From Blastomussa wellsi (lineage: Eukaryota > Cnidaria > Anthozoa > Scleractinia > Plerogyridae): 64,000 bases of DNA. The stretch covers positions 15,081,964 to 15,145,963 of the forward strand of contig OX393570.1 of the NCBI GenBank assembly GCA_947652115.1, written 5' to 3'. The notes beneath the pieces are model-generated. The model made no database searches, was not told the DNA's origin, and saw only the letters and a list, made by a program, of their open reading frames with translations. The position numbers and the translations under genes were made by a program. Position 1 is the first letter of the stretch. Each line of letters starts with the position of its first letter. Positions 37,501 through 43,731 of the stretch are shown here, piece by piece.

Positions 37501-38703
37501 TAAAGTCGCGACTACACGAGTTTTTGGAAACTGAAGAAGTCGTTGTCATCGCCTTGTGAAAATCGTGCGTGTACAGCCACTGATGGACAGGATGCACGCC
37601 TTTACAAAGTTTGCTACTTGTACCGGCGAAAAATCTAGTTGGACACTACCTCTATTGTTTTCAGGGCTAGGGGCATTGTCATGTGTATCTTTTAAGAACC
37701 AATGTTGTGACTCAAACAGAGAGTTGGTGGGTGATCCCTGAATCGCTCGTGTTGCCGCGGCTTAGTTGTGTAGTTTCCTTCTCAGCCGTTTGTTGGATTG
37801 TCACGGAGCATTTCTCACTCACTGGATGCGAGGAGAGTTGCGTGACGATTGACGGAACGTTTGTAGGGAGTGTTAAACATACTGGTAAATAAATGTTTCA
37901 CCGCCAATAAATGTAATCTGTTTTAAACTTAAAATGCACTTTGAAGATACCTAAATGCGCACACAGCGAATTAACACTTTAAGCTTAACATTTTATCCTT
38001 TCGTGATGTGTTTGCACATATTGTCCTTTTATTGCCATAGTTTGTCCTTTTCACAGTGATTGTAGAAACAAGTATATTAGATATTTGATTCTGGTTATAC
38101 GGGTTAAATTTCAGTGGTATTTAAAATTAGTTGTCGCTACAGAATCATTGCTATGTAGTCATTCCGTCTGTTCTCTGTGTTATCTAGCGTTGGTTGTTCT
38201 AAAGCCGTATAAAGGATCATCACTGAAACGTACTTAAAGTGCATTTTGTTTTCACTGAAATTTTAAAGTCAATGTACGAAGACTATACTCAGTCTTAAAG
38301 CACACAACCATTTAAGTCTTGCGTTACATTAGCTGCAAGCCATCTTGTGTTTGTAAAAATTCCCGCGTGCTTTTCAACTCAACAGTGAAAAATTGGGAAA
38401 AAACATGAGAAATTAAACCCTCCATCAGTGTAATCCTGGAATGGCGTGAACCGGCTTTAAAACAACCACTAGCACTTTAAGGAGAATTTGTATGTTATCA
38501 GTGATGCTGAAGCCTGTCTGTTTATGTTGCTATACTCTTGGTTCCAGGCCTCCAGTGGGTACCGTTCCTCCACGGCTTCCTCACGACACGCGTGGCGCTC
38601 ACGTGAAGAATCTACAACGCAGCTGCGTCGAGGAGGTCGTTCAACCAACAGGGCCTACTGGAGCGATGATGGTGCGGAATACGAGTCGCAGTCACAAATC
38701 TAG
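1..38703 (+). CDS. ARHGEF11/12: Rho guanine-nucleotide exchange factor, RGS-like/C1/DH/PH type (5'-partial)
   Basis: Family role: links G-alpha-12/13 to RhoA; the RGS-like domain binds the G-alpha subunit and the DH-PH pair loads GTP on Rho at the membrane. About 51 exons were joined by eye and every junction keeps frame, giving about 1358 residues. Order: RGS-like (1-5025), C1 (7802-8445), linker (8854-14605), Arg/Ser stretch and DH (17182-24573), PH (25081-28518), acidic and Ser-rich region (28808-30296), short coiled coils and tail (30592-38703). A C1 between RGS-like and DH matches fly RhoGEF2 and worm RHGF-1, not the vertebrate paralogs. The window starts inside the RGS-like domain, so start codon, promoter and any PDZ domain lie upstream. 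Two exons (14056-14073, 10575-10597) are microexons. The family is secure; individual small exons are less so. Confidence 0.9.
435..876. mobile_element. TTAA-ended MITE
   Basis: The ends TTAAAGGGCC (435) and GGCCCTTTAA (876) are inverted, and similarity continues inward (TGCGCATGTG on both arms). It has no coding capacity and lies in intron 2 of the RhoGEF. The family recurs at 54036-54393, and one end at about 2450. Confidence 0.7.
2735..2850 (+). mobile_element. LINE reverse-transcriptase C-terminal fragment
   Basis: One frame reads IPDLWNKLPIDICSCDN followed, after stops, by VVLNLTVH. This is the familiar end of L2/CR1-type LINE ORFs. It is short and broken. The rest of the 1590-4449 intron to its left has no recognisable gene; 1885-1945 is a dispersed repeat found inverted near 53905-53960. 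Confidence 0.5.
2945..4381. mobile_element. DNA element with 21-base inverted ends and an internal ORF
   Basis: The left end 2945-2965 (AAGGTGGATGGTACCAGTTT) and right end 4361-4381 are inverted copies with about one difference. The interior holds a minus-strand ORF at 3728-4168 (146 codons), rich in Arg/Lys and Ser, that I cannot assign. No clear target duplication is visible. Confidence 0.6.
3728..4168 (-). CDS. Unassigned 146-residue ORF inside a DNA element
   Basis: This ORF begins MRQNFFFGTQCPSYKVKI, has an acidic patch (AEESDEEKENNE) and then a basic Thr/Lys stretch. No zinc finger, DDE motif or signal peptide is seen. It may be a remnant of a transposon gene or a chance ORF. It is antisense to the RhoGEF and within its intron 5. 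Confidence 0.25.
   Translation of the reverse strand: MRQNFFFGTQCPSYKVKIPVCAAIDPVGIRKDLKTEAVNSYSRFSRFVYFARQVGFYTYYSSSTAYAEESDEEKENNEVQSRPRHKGCCTAKRRVSKLTNLTRARQAKTSTLKKTTAKNENKYSMKCFCNEDRHPTMCRVDFIYRF
4450..6868 (+). CDS. RhoGEF exons 6-8: end of RGS-like region and basic linker
   Basis: Exons: 4450-4500, 4968-5025 and 6776-6868, with phases 2, 0, 0. Exon 7 reads ASALTTFLKQVGMTVK, a plausible last helix of the RGS-like bundle. Exon 8 is polar and Lys-rich, ending KPLFKIKASKK, and leads to the C1 domain. The intron between exons 7 and 8 holds the nested transposons at 5128-6527. Confidence 0.7.
5432..6094. mobile_element. hAT-like non-autonomous transposon with 5-base target duplication
   Basis: Perfect 14-base ends CAGGGTCCGAAATT (5432-5445) and AATTTCGGACCCTG (6081-6094) are flanked by CTAGT at 5427-5431 and 6095-6099. 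Subterminal GCGACCAG/CTGGTCGCC motifs extend the inverted arms. It is 663 bases and has no transposase. Confidence 0.85.
6155..6427 (+). mobile_element. tRNA-derived SINE with 15-base target duplication
   Basis: The tRNA-like head has an A box (GGCGCAGTGGCCTAATGG) and a B box (GGGTTCAAGCC). The body includes GGGCAAGACACTTTACTC, resembling the core of widespread animal SINEs, and the tail is (TTACC)n. The site duplication CCTTTCTCTAATACG is perfect at 6140-6154 and 6428-6442, so the insertion is young. Confidence 0.9.
7044..7082 (+). CDS. Possible 39-base cassette exon before the C1 domain
   Basis: This 39-base segment lies between a good acceptor (attccag) and a donor (gtcagt). Its length is divisible by three and it reads LQFGHYTPCPKYK in the phase 0 shared by exons 8 and 9, so inclusion would keep frame. 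I do not recognise the peptide as family-conserved, and such short segments arise by chance. It is listed as an optional exon only and is not counted in the protein length. Confidence 0.25.
7802..8445 (+). CDS. RhoGEF exons 9-10: C1 zinc-finger domain
   Basis: Exons 7802-7907 and 8372-8445 join in phase 1. Together they encode a C1 domain with two zinc sites: His in VKGHHF, FCNHC, LCSTC across the junction, NVHK, then Cys in GACFEAIEEC. Spacing is H-x12-C-x2-C-x13-C-x2-C-x4-H, as usual. The next ligand is H-x3-C-x6-C rather than H-x2-C-x7-C, so that Cys is shifted by one residue while the overall length is kept. RhoGEF C1 domains are generally atypical and not expected to bind phorbol ester strongly. 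Confidence 0.9.
8104..8120 (+). repeat. Poly-G run
   Basis: A run of about 17 G lies in the intron between the two C1 exons. Length may be unreliable in an assembly. Confidence 0.8.
8854..14605 (+). CDS. RhoGEF exons 11-21: disordered linker built from very small exons
   Basis: Exons: 8854-8932, 9528-9584, 9808-9851, 10575-10597, 11039-11074, 11677-11701, then either 11930-11988 or 12031-12056, then 12748-12820, 13567-13622, 14056-14073, 14565-14605. All are 18-79 bases and join in frame. The peptide is Ser, Asp, Lys and Arg rich (for example ENDDENESDNGG and KKKSGSFDEDL) with no recognisable fold. It is probably a regulatory linker between C1 and DH; such stretches are usual phosphorylation and splicing targets, but that is inference. 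Confidence 0.62.
11348..11511. mobile_element. Short hAT-like MITE
   Basis: The ends AGGGGCGGATCC and GGATCTGCGACTG are roughly inverted. GATTTC flanks both sides (11342-11347, 11512-11517). The arms are rich in G and C runs respectively. Confidence 0.65.
11930..11988 (+). CDS. Candidate alternative exon 17a (59 bases)
   Basis: The segment has a strong polypyrimidine-AG acceptor (ttctcctatag) and a gtaaaa donor. It reads LQVSSPPAFGTSNDLLRLHR from phase 0 to phase 2, which joins in frame to exon 12748-12820. It lies only 42 bases from the next candidate exon. Including both would shift the frame and hit a TGA inside exon 12748-12820, so the two look mutually exclusive. Confidence 0.5.
12031..12056 (+). 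CDS. Candidate alternative exon 17b (26 bases)
   Basis: The segment has a tttacag acceptor and a gtaact donor. It reads DERMSKIKR from phase 0 to phase 2, the same entry and exit phases as 11930-11988. The intervening 42 bases are too short for efficient animal splicing, a known arrangement that forces a choice between two exons. Confidence 0.45.
13010..13145. mobile_element. Foldback element with palindromic core
   Basis: The core 13031-13094 begins GATATGAGATGG and ends CCATCTCATATC, with AGCCAA/TTGGCT further in. The outer parts (ATTATTCCATGAGC and AAGAACTATTTTACG) belong to a family I recognise from anthozoan DNA. Confidence 0.55.
13348..13371. repeat. (GATA)n microsatellite
   Basis: Six tandem GATA units, followed by an A/T-rich stretch that may be the tail of a retroposon. 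Confidence 0.9.
14813..15361. mobile_element. TTAA-ended MITE, 549 bases
   Basis: Perfect 14-base inverted ends TTAAAGTGTCTATA (14813-14826) and TATAGACACTTTAA (15348-15361), continuing with few mismatches. The interior has no ORF of note. It lies in the 2.6-kb intron 14606-17181. Confidence 0.8.
15984..16166. mobile_element. 183-base foldback MITE
   Basis: A 29-base inverted repeat is perfect: 15984-16012 (TAGACCCTTTTCATAAATGG onward) against 16138-16166. The inner arms also pair loosely. A related partial copy lies near 33700-33820. Confidence 0.85.
17182..24573 (+). CDS. RhoGEF exons 22-32: Arg/Ser stretch and DH (RhoGEF catalytic) domain
   Basis: Exons: 17182-17234, 18289-18348, 18839-18890, 19393-19445, 20593-20686, 21110-21192, 22298-22381, 22710-22751, 23382-23499, 23936-23985, 24523-24573. 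Exon 22 encodes RRARSRSPSFLPPEEEP. The DH domain starts near PPPWQQVVDKK and IKRQEFIHELIHTERTHVRN, which carries conserved region 1 with its Glu. It continues through VFYRPMMKMN and EFCNHQKFALEQLK to the CR3 signature SSYQRLTKYPLLLEGIQK. This helical bundle is the catalytic surface that opens the Rho nucleotide site. All splice phases agree, and nothing suggests loss of activity. Confidence 0.93.
17347..17511. mobile_element. Foldback MITE
   Basis: Outer arms ATAGACACTTTGCATTAATG and the inverse of CATTTATGCAGTGTCTAT match, and arm similarity runs about 60 bases inward. The rest of intron 17235-18288 shows nothing I can assign. Confidence 0.75.
19564..19787. mobile_element. MITE with 25-base inverted ends
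   Basis: AAGCCTGGTTCATACTAGCG (19564) and the inverse end at 19787 differ at one base over 25. The interior is a chain of ATGTCGTTATG-like units on both strands. Confidence 0.85.
20141..20213 (-). mobile_element. tRNA-like SINE head
   Basis: On the minus strand there is an A box TAGCCCAGTTGA and a B box GGTTCAAATCC at tRNA spacing. The false frame is AQLIRVPDQYLGGHGF, seen in anthozoan gene models. The SINE body probably continues to lower coordinates. Confidence 0.65.
21541..21732 (-). mobile_element. tRNA-derived SINE of coral type
   Basis: The head 21661-21732 has exact A (TAGCTCAGTTGG) and B (GGTTCGAATCC) boxes, 7-base acceptor ends GGCTTCA/TGAAGCC, and a loop that would read GGT. The anticodon and T stems contain mismatches and there is an attached body with CTGAATTTTTTCAAGC, so this is a SINE and not a working tRNA gene. 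Confidence 0.85.
21826..21872 (+). mobile_element. Inverted fragment of the same SINE body
   Basis: TTGCTTAAATTAGAAATTTAC followed by ATCATCTCTCCCTTTCA on the + strand matches the body of the minus-strand SINE (AATTGCTTAAATTGGAAATT and ATCATCTCTCACTTTCA), but facing the other way. Confidence 0.65.
23107..23197. repeat. Dispersed repeat, uninterrupted copy
   Basis: CAACCACTGCACTCTAATGG through GTATACTAGTAGATTTTT is repeated, split by an insertion, at 53288-53680. This copy preserves the empty insertion site CTAAT. Confidence 0.8.
23718..23874. mobile_element. Hairpin element with 55-base arms
   Basis: The arms start AGGAGTTCGATGTTCAT and end ATGAACATCGAACTCCT. They pair over about 55 bases each with a one-base gap and leave a loop of about 30 bases. 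It lies in the DH-region intron 23500-23935. Confidence 0.85.
25081..28518 (+). CDS. RhoGEF exons 33-38: DH-PH connector and PH domain
   Basis: Exons: 25081-25158, 25422-25497, 25882-25994, 27318-27375, 27893-27983, 28472-28518. They encode the last DH helix (RLADFQRKIDRRPLE) and a PH fold. Strands are readable as KKLVYDGPLTWRI, DLHVLLLEDLLILLQKQDD, KRAFFLVS and QIYELVTA; the C-terminal helix NWYKYITDTAEAY carries the near-invariant Trp. The directly attached PH domain helps membrane and Rho-GTP binding in this family. Confidence 0.9.
26678..27010. mobile_element. MITE made of repeated ATAAGCATAA units
   Basis: The ends (CTGCTTTTCACGAGCGCATA and the inverse of the right end GCCAGTGAAAACCAGCC) are inverted. 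Inside, ATAAGCATAAG occurs many times on both strands. Reading frames on both strands here are by-products. Confidence 0.7.
27600..27751 (+). mobile_element. 3' tail of a LINE with (ATTGA)n
   Basis: TCTAAGTATAAGCCCTGAGG, T-rich sequence, GATGAATAAACACTG and then five ATTGA units (27728-27751). This is the usual end of an L2/CR1-like retroposon. The upstream border is unclear. Confidence 0.55.
28085..28306. mobile_element. hAT-like MITE with ATTAC duplication
   Basis: The ends CAGGCGTGGATCCAG and CTGGATCCGCCCTTG are inverted. ATTAC flanks at 28080-28084 and 28307-28311. It has the same overall style as 11348-11511. Confidence 0.8.
28808..30296 (+). CDS. RhoGEF exons 39-40: acidic region and Ser-rich region
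   Basis: Exon 39 (28808-29322, 515 bases) is by far the longest exon of the gene and encodes long Glu/Asp runs such as DADDDESDAADDDEEDRAQD. Exon 40 (30038-30296) is rich in Ser, Asn and Asp (MTSESSSSSSNDTLKMRG). Both should be disordered. Entry phase 1 and exit phase 1 match the neighbours. The vertebrate homologs also have a long disordered tail after the PH domain, but I see no sequence match that would transfer a function. Confidence 0.85.
29578..29741. mobile_element. Foldback MITE
   Basis: ATAGACCTTTGTCATG at the left and CAAAGGTGTAT at the right belong to arms that pair over about 50 bases, including CTTGTGTTCATGCTAATCTG. Confidence 0.8.
30592..35415 (+). CDS. RhoGEF exons 41-50: C-terminal coiled-coil segments and tail
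   Basis: Exons: 30592-30665, 30961-30996, 31671-31702, 31828-31856, 33009-33121, 33499-33552, 33660-33694, 34283-34470, 35040-35092, 35362-35415. Exon 41 (LLRSKDNDLRKILDEKSRLV) and the segment across exons 46-48 (VLNEQLTTLL, then MARERLRCDLQYANSQIQRL) look like short coiled coils. The rest is Ser/Pro/Arg rich. Family members use the region after PH for self-association and negative control; applying this here is inference. Confidence 0.75.
32010..32675. mobile_element. Large imperfect foldback element
   Basis: About 180 bases at each side pair imperfectly, sharing GAATGGTGTTTT, TTGTATTATGCAAATTAGAT, TGACGTCAT and GAATAACTCTG. The middle (32200-32470) is unpaired. A related shorter element is at 62638-62859. 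Confidence 0.7.
32689..32931. mobile_element. GGCCCCGTTTACACG MITE
   Basis: The 21-base ends 32689-32709 and 32911-32931 are inverted with one difference (GGCCCCGTTTACACGGGTCC). It is next to the preceding element in the same intron (31857-33008). Confidence 0.85.
33824..34007. mobile_element. Foldback MITE next to an older partial element
   Basis: Arms of about 57 bases pair (TTTCCGAGTTC outside, GAGTCTAAATGCGAAACC inside). Just left, 33700-33820 resembles the interior of the 15984-16166 element. Confidence 0.8.
35663..35910. mobile_element. CAGG-ended MITE
   Basis: CAGGTCCTTGGCACGAAAAA at the left and the inverse at 35910 pair over about 40 bases. No clear target duplication. The remainder of intron 35416-38547 holds the tRNA-like segment 36551-36619 and otherwise nothing I can assign. 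Confidence 0.75.
36551..36619 (+). mobile_element. tRNA-like segment
   Basis: GTATTGTAGTGGTGAGA (A-box-like) and GGGTTCGATTCTGG (B-box-like) sit at tRNA spacing, but the stems are poor. Probably a SINE head. Confidence 0.5.
38548..38703 (+). CDS. RhoGEF last coding exon with stop
   Basis: Acceptor gttccag at 38541-38547 joins in phase 0 to exon 35362-35415. The exon reads SSGYRSSTASSRHAWRSREE and ends DGAEYESQSQI before TAG at 38701-38703. The preceding intron is about 3.1 kb, the longest or near-longest in the gene. A second frame is open over the same stretch but does not match the incoming phase. The tail is basic and Ser-rich, then acidic. Confidence 0.72.
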   Translation, partial: ASSGYRSSTASSRHAWRSREESTTQLRRGGRSTNRAYWSDDGAEYESQSQI

Positions 38704-39950
38704 TTCAGGGACACTCGCCTCTTTGCGCCTTTAGTTGAAGTATAACGAGCAAGCAAGCACAGGTCGCCTTTTGAAACGATGCTACTACTGCTATGCTCAA
38801 GATCAGAAACGCAGTTTGGTTTTTGTGGGGGCGCACGTCTGGACTGCACTCTTGATCACCGCAAAGGAATGTAGCAAACGTTTTATTGCGTACAAATTAT
38901 TTACTTTTGTATTACATGAATGTGTCTAGTCTTAAAGTGTCAACTTCAACTAGTTTAAATAACGTCGTTTTTAGGCCTAGTTGTATTTCTTTTAAATCAT
39001 TGTTTTAAGTTTTAGCAAATACGTGTTACACTGCAGTTCTATTTAAATTCTTTGTTTCTAATCTGCAGCAAATTTATCTTCACAATATGATTAATTATAT
39101 CCGACATGCAGGCCATGAGCACACAGCAACTGATCAGGAGATGTTCTTAATATTTCAACAAATCCTCCCAAATAGTTCTGTTAGAAATATAGGGACACTA
39201 GTTTGGAGAATTAGGATGTAGACATCGATAAGAGGAGTTGTTAGCTAGAACATGTTGTTTGCATGTTGTTACTCGTTCCGATCGTAGATGTAGCTCGCGT
39301 TTCCTACGAGCAAATTGTCCAATGTGTTCTAGCGCTCATAGTAAACGAGGATTTGTGCTATATTCCTTTCAATTCAAAATTCGCTTTCCGGATTGTCAGT
39401 AATGTAATTTTTCCAAGATAAGGAAACATGCGCACGTGCGCTAGCGTTAATTATAATATGAGCAAATTGTCAAGGATAAAATAAGACGTTTTAGTGGTTT
39501 TAGCCCGAGTACGGCGGACTAGAATACACCTGCTGCTACGATTTTCCGTTCCAAATAAGCTTTCTGCCTGGTCGCCCTTATTATTATTTACAGGCGAATC
39601 TCAACGTCTACTCAATGATCTCACTGAAGTTTATCCACGAAATTAATTTGGTAGACCCATAAGCACCCATTGGTTTGCTGTTTAGACTGCGTGGCAAAGT
39701 CCGCAGGAATTGATGTGCTCGAGCAAATGAATGGCCAGTGTTAGGCGGGTAACCTGGCCTTCACTTTGCTCGGGATCGCTGAATGAACCTGAACAGGTTC
39801 AAGGTTGATTTAGTCTCTAGTGTACAGATGTAGTATTTTAGATCGACCCAGCGTAGATAGAACATTTTATTCTTTTAAAATGGAGATTGTATATACAGTA
39901 TTATTGGCCCAGGTTCTTAATAAGGATATCCTCTGTTATTATTAAATGCA
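38704..39950 (+). other. Probable 3' UTR of the RhoGEF gene
   Basis: No convincing ORF follows the stop codon. I found no AATAAA in the first 1.2 kb; the ATTAAA variant at 39941-39946 is the best candidate cleavage signal. The end of the transcript is therefore a guess. Confidence 0.35.
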
Positions 39951-40159
39951 AATGACCAGGGTAGTTTAGCTAATTAAAGGTCCAAAATAAGAGCTTTTTT
40001 GTTGTCCGACTTCCTTAGTTGTCCGATCTTGTAATGACAGTGAAGAGTGCGGTAATGCGTGCGCGCGGAGCCTCAAACCTGAGAAAATTTGCGGACATGC
40101 CTTACATGCCTGCACGAGGCTTAAAAAACACAACGCTTGACCTTATGATTCACACCGAG

Positions 40160-40610
40160 TATCGTATATCGTATATGGGATGCCACGCGTCAACATAACT
40201 CAACAAAGCGCGAGTCTCTCGCAAGCCTAGCTTCAGGTTATTTAATTTTCAATCGTGTTTTACTTTGGCTAGGTTTTATCCCAAGTTATACTTTTTTAAA
40301 CGAAAAGTCGCCCGGGATTTTGATGTTCCAAAACGTTTCTTGTTTTTTTTTTCGTTTTGTCGGTGACCAGGGTATCGTATGTCCTAATTAAAAGTCACTG
40401 AACCTTGTGACGCAAGTCGGCTTCCTCTATATCGTATATCGGATGTCACGCTTCAATATAACACGGCAACTGGAAATAACGTTACTGGACCCATGTAGTT
40501 GAATTAAATGCGTAGATTATTTGGTTTTTGATCGTGTGTCACTTTGCCGCGAGGTTTTAACCGAAGCTATGCTTTTTCAACCGAAATTAACGTTGCAAAA
40601 TCGTTTCTTG
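40160..40610 (+). repeat. Diverged tandem duplication, unit about 275 bases
   Basis: ATCGTATATGGGATGCCACG (about 40163) returns as ATCGTATATCGGATGTCACG (about 40431), and CGTTTCTTG ends both units (40340, 40610). ATCGTGT, GAGGTTTTA-type and TTTTTnAACnGAAA motifs between them keep order. Confidence 0.7.
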
Positions 40611-40613
40611 TTC

Positions 40614-40789
40614 CTATACACCTTATTCCAAAATGGCTACCATCTTAATATTCTTTTGTTGGTATTCAAATTAGCCCTTCTTTCCTCATTTTTAAGCTCA
40701 AAAATCAAAAGAATATTTTATCTTGAACGAGGCAACAAGGGCCAATTTGTATGTGCATGAATCAGCGACCATTTTGGAATAATGTATAT
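40614..40789. mobile_element. Foldback MITE bordering the retrotransposon remnant
   Basis: The ends CTATACACCTTATTCCAAAA and the inverse of TTTTGGAATAATGTATA pair. The interior resembles 15984-16166 (ATTCTTTTGTTGGTATTCAA). Confidence 0.75.
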
Positions 40790-40814
40790 GGATCTGGATC
40801 TGTTAAATCCTAGT

Positions 40815-42728
40815 AACACGAGCACCTCTGCCCAACTACTTATTGTTAAAGGAGAAACCGGCGAAAATCGTCTCAGCTATCATACTGCACAGAAGCTTGA
40901 TTTGATTGCGATGTCTTTTACACTGTCACCGAGAGGGATAAGGACGACCCAAGGGGCAAATTGTCGTTCACAAGAAATCCGGAGAAGTTCGAATCTGTGT
41001 GGACATGCGAGAGGCAAACGAAGCAGTTAGAGGGAAAAACATCTGCCAACCATTGACGACCTTATTGCTGATTTGCATGAAGCAACGCACTTCAGTGCAT
41101 TAGATCTGTCCTCAGAATACCACCAGTTTGAGTTAGCACCTGAAAACCGCCGTTTCACAACTTTCAGTACACATGTTGGTCTAAGAAGATACAAACGTCT
41201 GCCATTTGGAGTTAATGCAGCATCAGAAATATTACAGGAAGCAATTATAAGAAAACCGAAATCATTGTCGATGCAAGTTCAACTGTTTTTGGTGGTCTGT
41301 TAGTACAAGAAGGCAAAGTTCTTGCCCATGTGATGCTGAAAGTCGCTACTCCCAAACAGAGGGAGAGAGAGGCTTGCGAAAATATGGGGGGTAGAACATT
41401 TCACCTGTATCGTATGTTTATGGTACCCGGTTCTCTGTCATCACCGATCATAAAACCCTGCTGATTTCATCAGCCAACATCCCAGTTCCACATCCCAGTT
41501 CCATCGGAAGAACAAAGTTTGGCGGATGACTATGTTAACCATGTATGCTCCCATGCTGTACCAAAAGCAATAACACTCGACGAAATACCAAACAAAAAAC
41601 CAGACATTATGCAGAAATGCAAGCTGTTGTCAAGGCTGTAGAAACTGACCAATGAAATGTCCCCGAAGTCCAGAACTCCAAGAAGTTCAAGGAAGAATTA
41701 TCAGTGTTCAATGGACTAGTGTTGAGAAGAAACTGAATTGTGATACCATCTACCCTCAGAAGCAAAGCAGTAGACCTGGCACATGGTAGCCACCAAGGAA
41801 TTGTCAAAACAAGGCAACTCATCAGAGACAAAGTGAGGTTCCCAGGAATTGACAACCTAGCGGAAGAGAAGGTAAAAAACTGTCCTTCGTGCCAAGCCGC
41901 ATCTACTAAGTTACCACAATTGGAACCCCTTCGATTGACTCCACTCCCTAGTGCATCTTGGAAGGAAGTTGCAGTAGCTTTTGCTGGACCATTCCCGTCT
42001 GGTGATTACCTGATGGCAGTGACTGTTGAATTCGCCTATTTTCCAGAAGAAGAAATGCTTACCTCACCATCAGCCAGAGCTTTGATCCCTAAACTTGGTT
42101 CAATATTTACAAGACAAGGAATAACTGATGTCCTGAAGAGTGTCAATGGCCCTCCATTTCATGGTCATGAATTTAAAAACTTTTTTGACTACCTAGGATT
42201 TAAGCACAGAAGGATTACACCGTATTGGCCAAGAGCAAATGGCGAAGCTGAACGCCTGGTTCATCAGAATTTCTCACCTAGGAGGCAAAACTTGGAAGCA
42301 TGAGTTGCATTGTACAAGTTTTTACGGCAATATCGTGCAACACCACTCCACTACCAATGTGTCCCCAAGTGAAATTTTAAACAACAGAAAGCTCAAGACC
42401 ACAATGTATGCCTCCAGATCCATCAGCTAGCATTGCTCAAAGAGATGCTATGCAAAAGCAGAAAATGCATGTTCAAGAACGAGAGATTAAGCCAGGAGAA
42501 GTTGTACTCATGAGACAACCCAAACACAACAAGCTTAGCACTCCCTACAATCCAAAGTCTTTTGTTGTCGAGGAGATGAAAGGCACGATGGTCACAGCAA
42601 ACAATGATTCACAGACCGTTACGAGGAATCAGCTCAGATTACAGTTATTCCGAAACATCTTGCACCCAGCCAAGAGAGTGGTGAAAAGAAAGACGATCAC
42701 ACGAAAATCCACCCGAAACCAAAGATGA
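40815..42728 (+). mobile_element. Degenerate Ty3/gypsy-type retrotransposon (no intact genes)
   Basis: In order: a protease-adjacent fragment (about 40820-41030), an RT piece with THFSALDLSSEYHQFELA (41073-41250), a direct jump to an RNase H piece with IIVDASS and LLVQEGKVLAH (about 41255-41400), an HHCC zinc motif (HGSHQG to NCPSCQ) and the integrase core (41740-42303). A frame-shifted integrase C-terminus lies at 42408-42728. The RT YxDD region is deleted. Of the integrase D-D-E triad the two Asp positions read Ala (VAVAFAGP) and Val (SVNGPP); the Glu remains. Frameshifts and stops separate the blocks. No LTR could be identified with confidence. Confidence 0.88.
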
Positions 42729-43264
42729 CGCTCCGCCGAGACGATGCAACTGACAAATTTAGCCTTCTGTCAGATTTTCAGACTACATACGAGTCATCGA
42801 TGAGAAATAGACTAGAAAAGGACCTCTTTTTGATACCCTGAGAACGTTGGCATCAACAGAAGCGTTCTTGAAAGAAGAAAGGACATTTTTGATTATTGCA
42901 CAGTGAACATTTTTGAATGTTGATCATGAACAGTGAACATTTTTGTTTGTCTTTTTAAATACAGTAACTTAATAAGACCGTTTATGTCTTAGAACACAGT
43001 CATTCACAAGCTGCTTCTTGTAAGTTTTCTCTTTAATACCTTGTGTCTTTTCATCCGAAGAAGAGAGGGATGCAATGTCGTGAATAATTCATGAACTGAT
43101 CACATGTGCGATAACGTGAGCACACAGGGTAAAACTACGGTTGGCACATTTTCATATCGACCAACCGGAGGTTTTCTTGTACGAGACTTCTTACGTTGCC
43201 ATACATGAGGTATGAATCACACTTACCCTCTAGTTTTTTTAAGGAAAAAAAAACTTTCCCCAAG

Positions 43265-43325
43265 AAGTCTCGATCCCGGAACGATGGATTACCAAGCGGG
43301 AGTCATCCCACTACACCACCGAGAC
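43265..43325 (-). mobile_element. tRNA-like segment
   Basis: On the minus strand TCTCGGTGGTGTAGTGGG (A-box-like) is followed by GGGATCGAGAC (B-box-like) and inverted ends TCTCG/CGAGA. Stems are imperfect, so a SINE head is likelier than a working tRNA. Confidence 0.5.
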
Positions 43326-43731
43326 CAGCTGCCAAATTTCTATTTTTTTTTTGCTACAAGACGGTGACCCTATTTAATATGAAGGCTAACCGCAATCAAC
43401 CTGAAACTAATTTAGTCTAACCGAAGTGCTTAGAAGGGTGGGTCGCCACGAAGTTCTTCGGAACATCTCTGAGGATTGGCTGAGAAAATGATAAACAACA
43501 ATAACAATGGACCCTAGTCCTAATAGCCCCTAAAACAAGATCCAATGAAATTAAAGTTTCTGGAGGGCTTCATGACAACTGAGAAGGGTAACCGGAGTTC
43601 TATGTAGGCTAACCGAAGCGCATAGTAGGCTGATCGGAGTGCTTTTTAGCTAGAGTGTTACCCAGGCTAACCGAGTGCTAGTATTCATTATTATACCATG
43701 TGGTATAATTCATCACCAGGTGTCCACCTCC

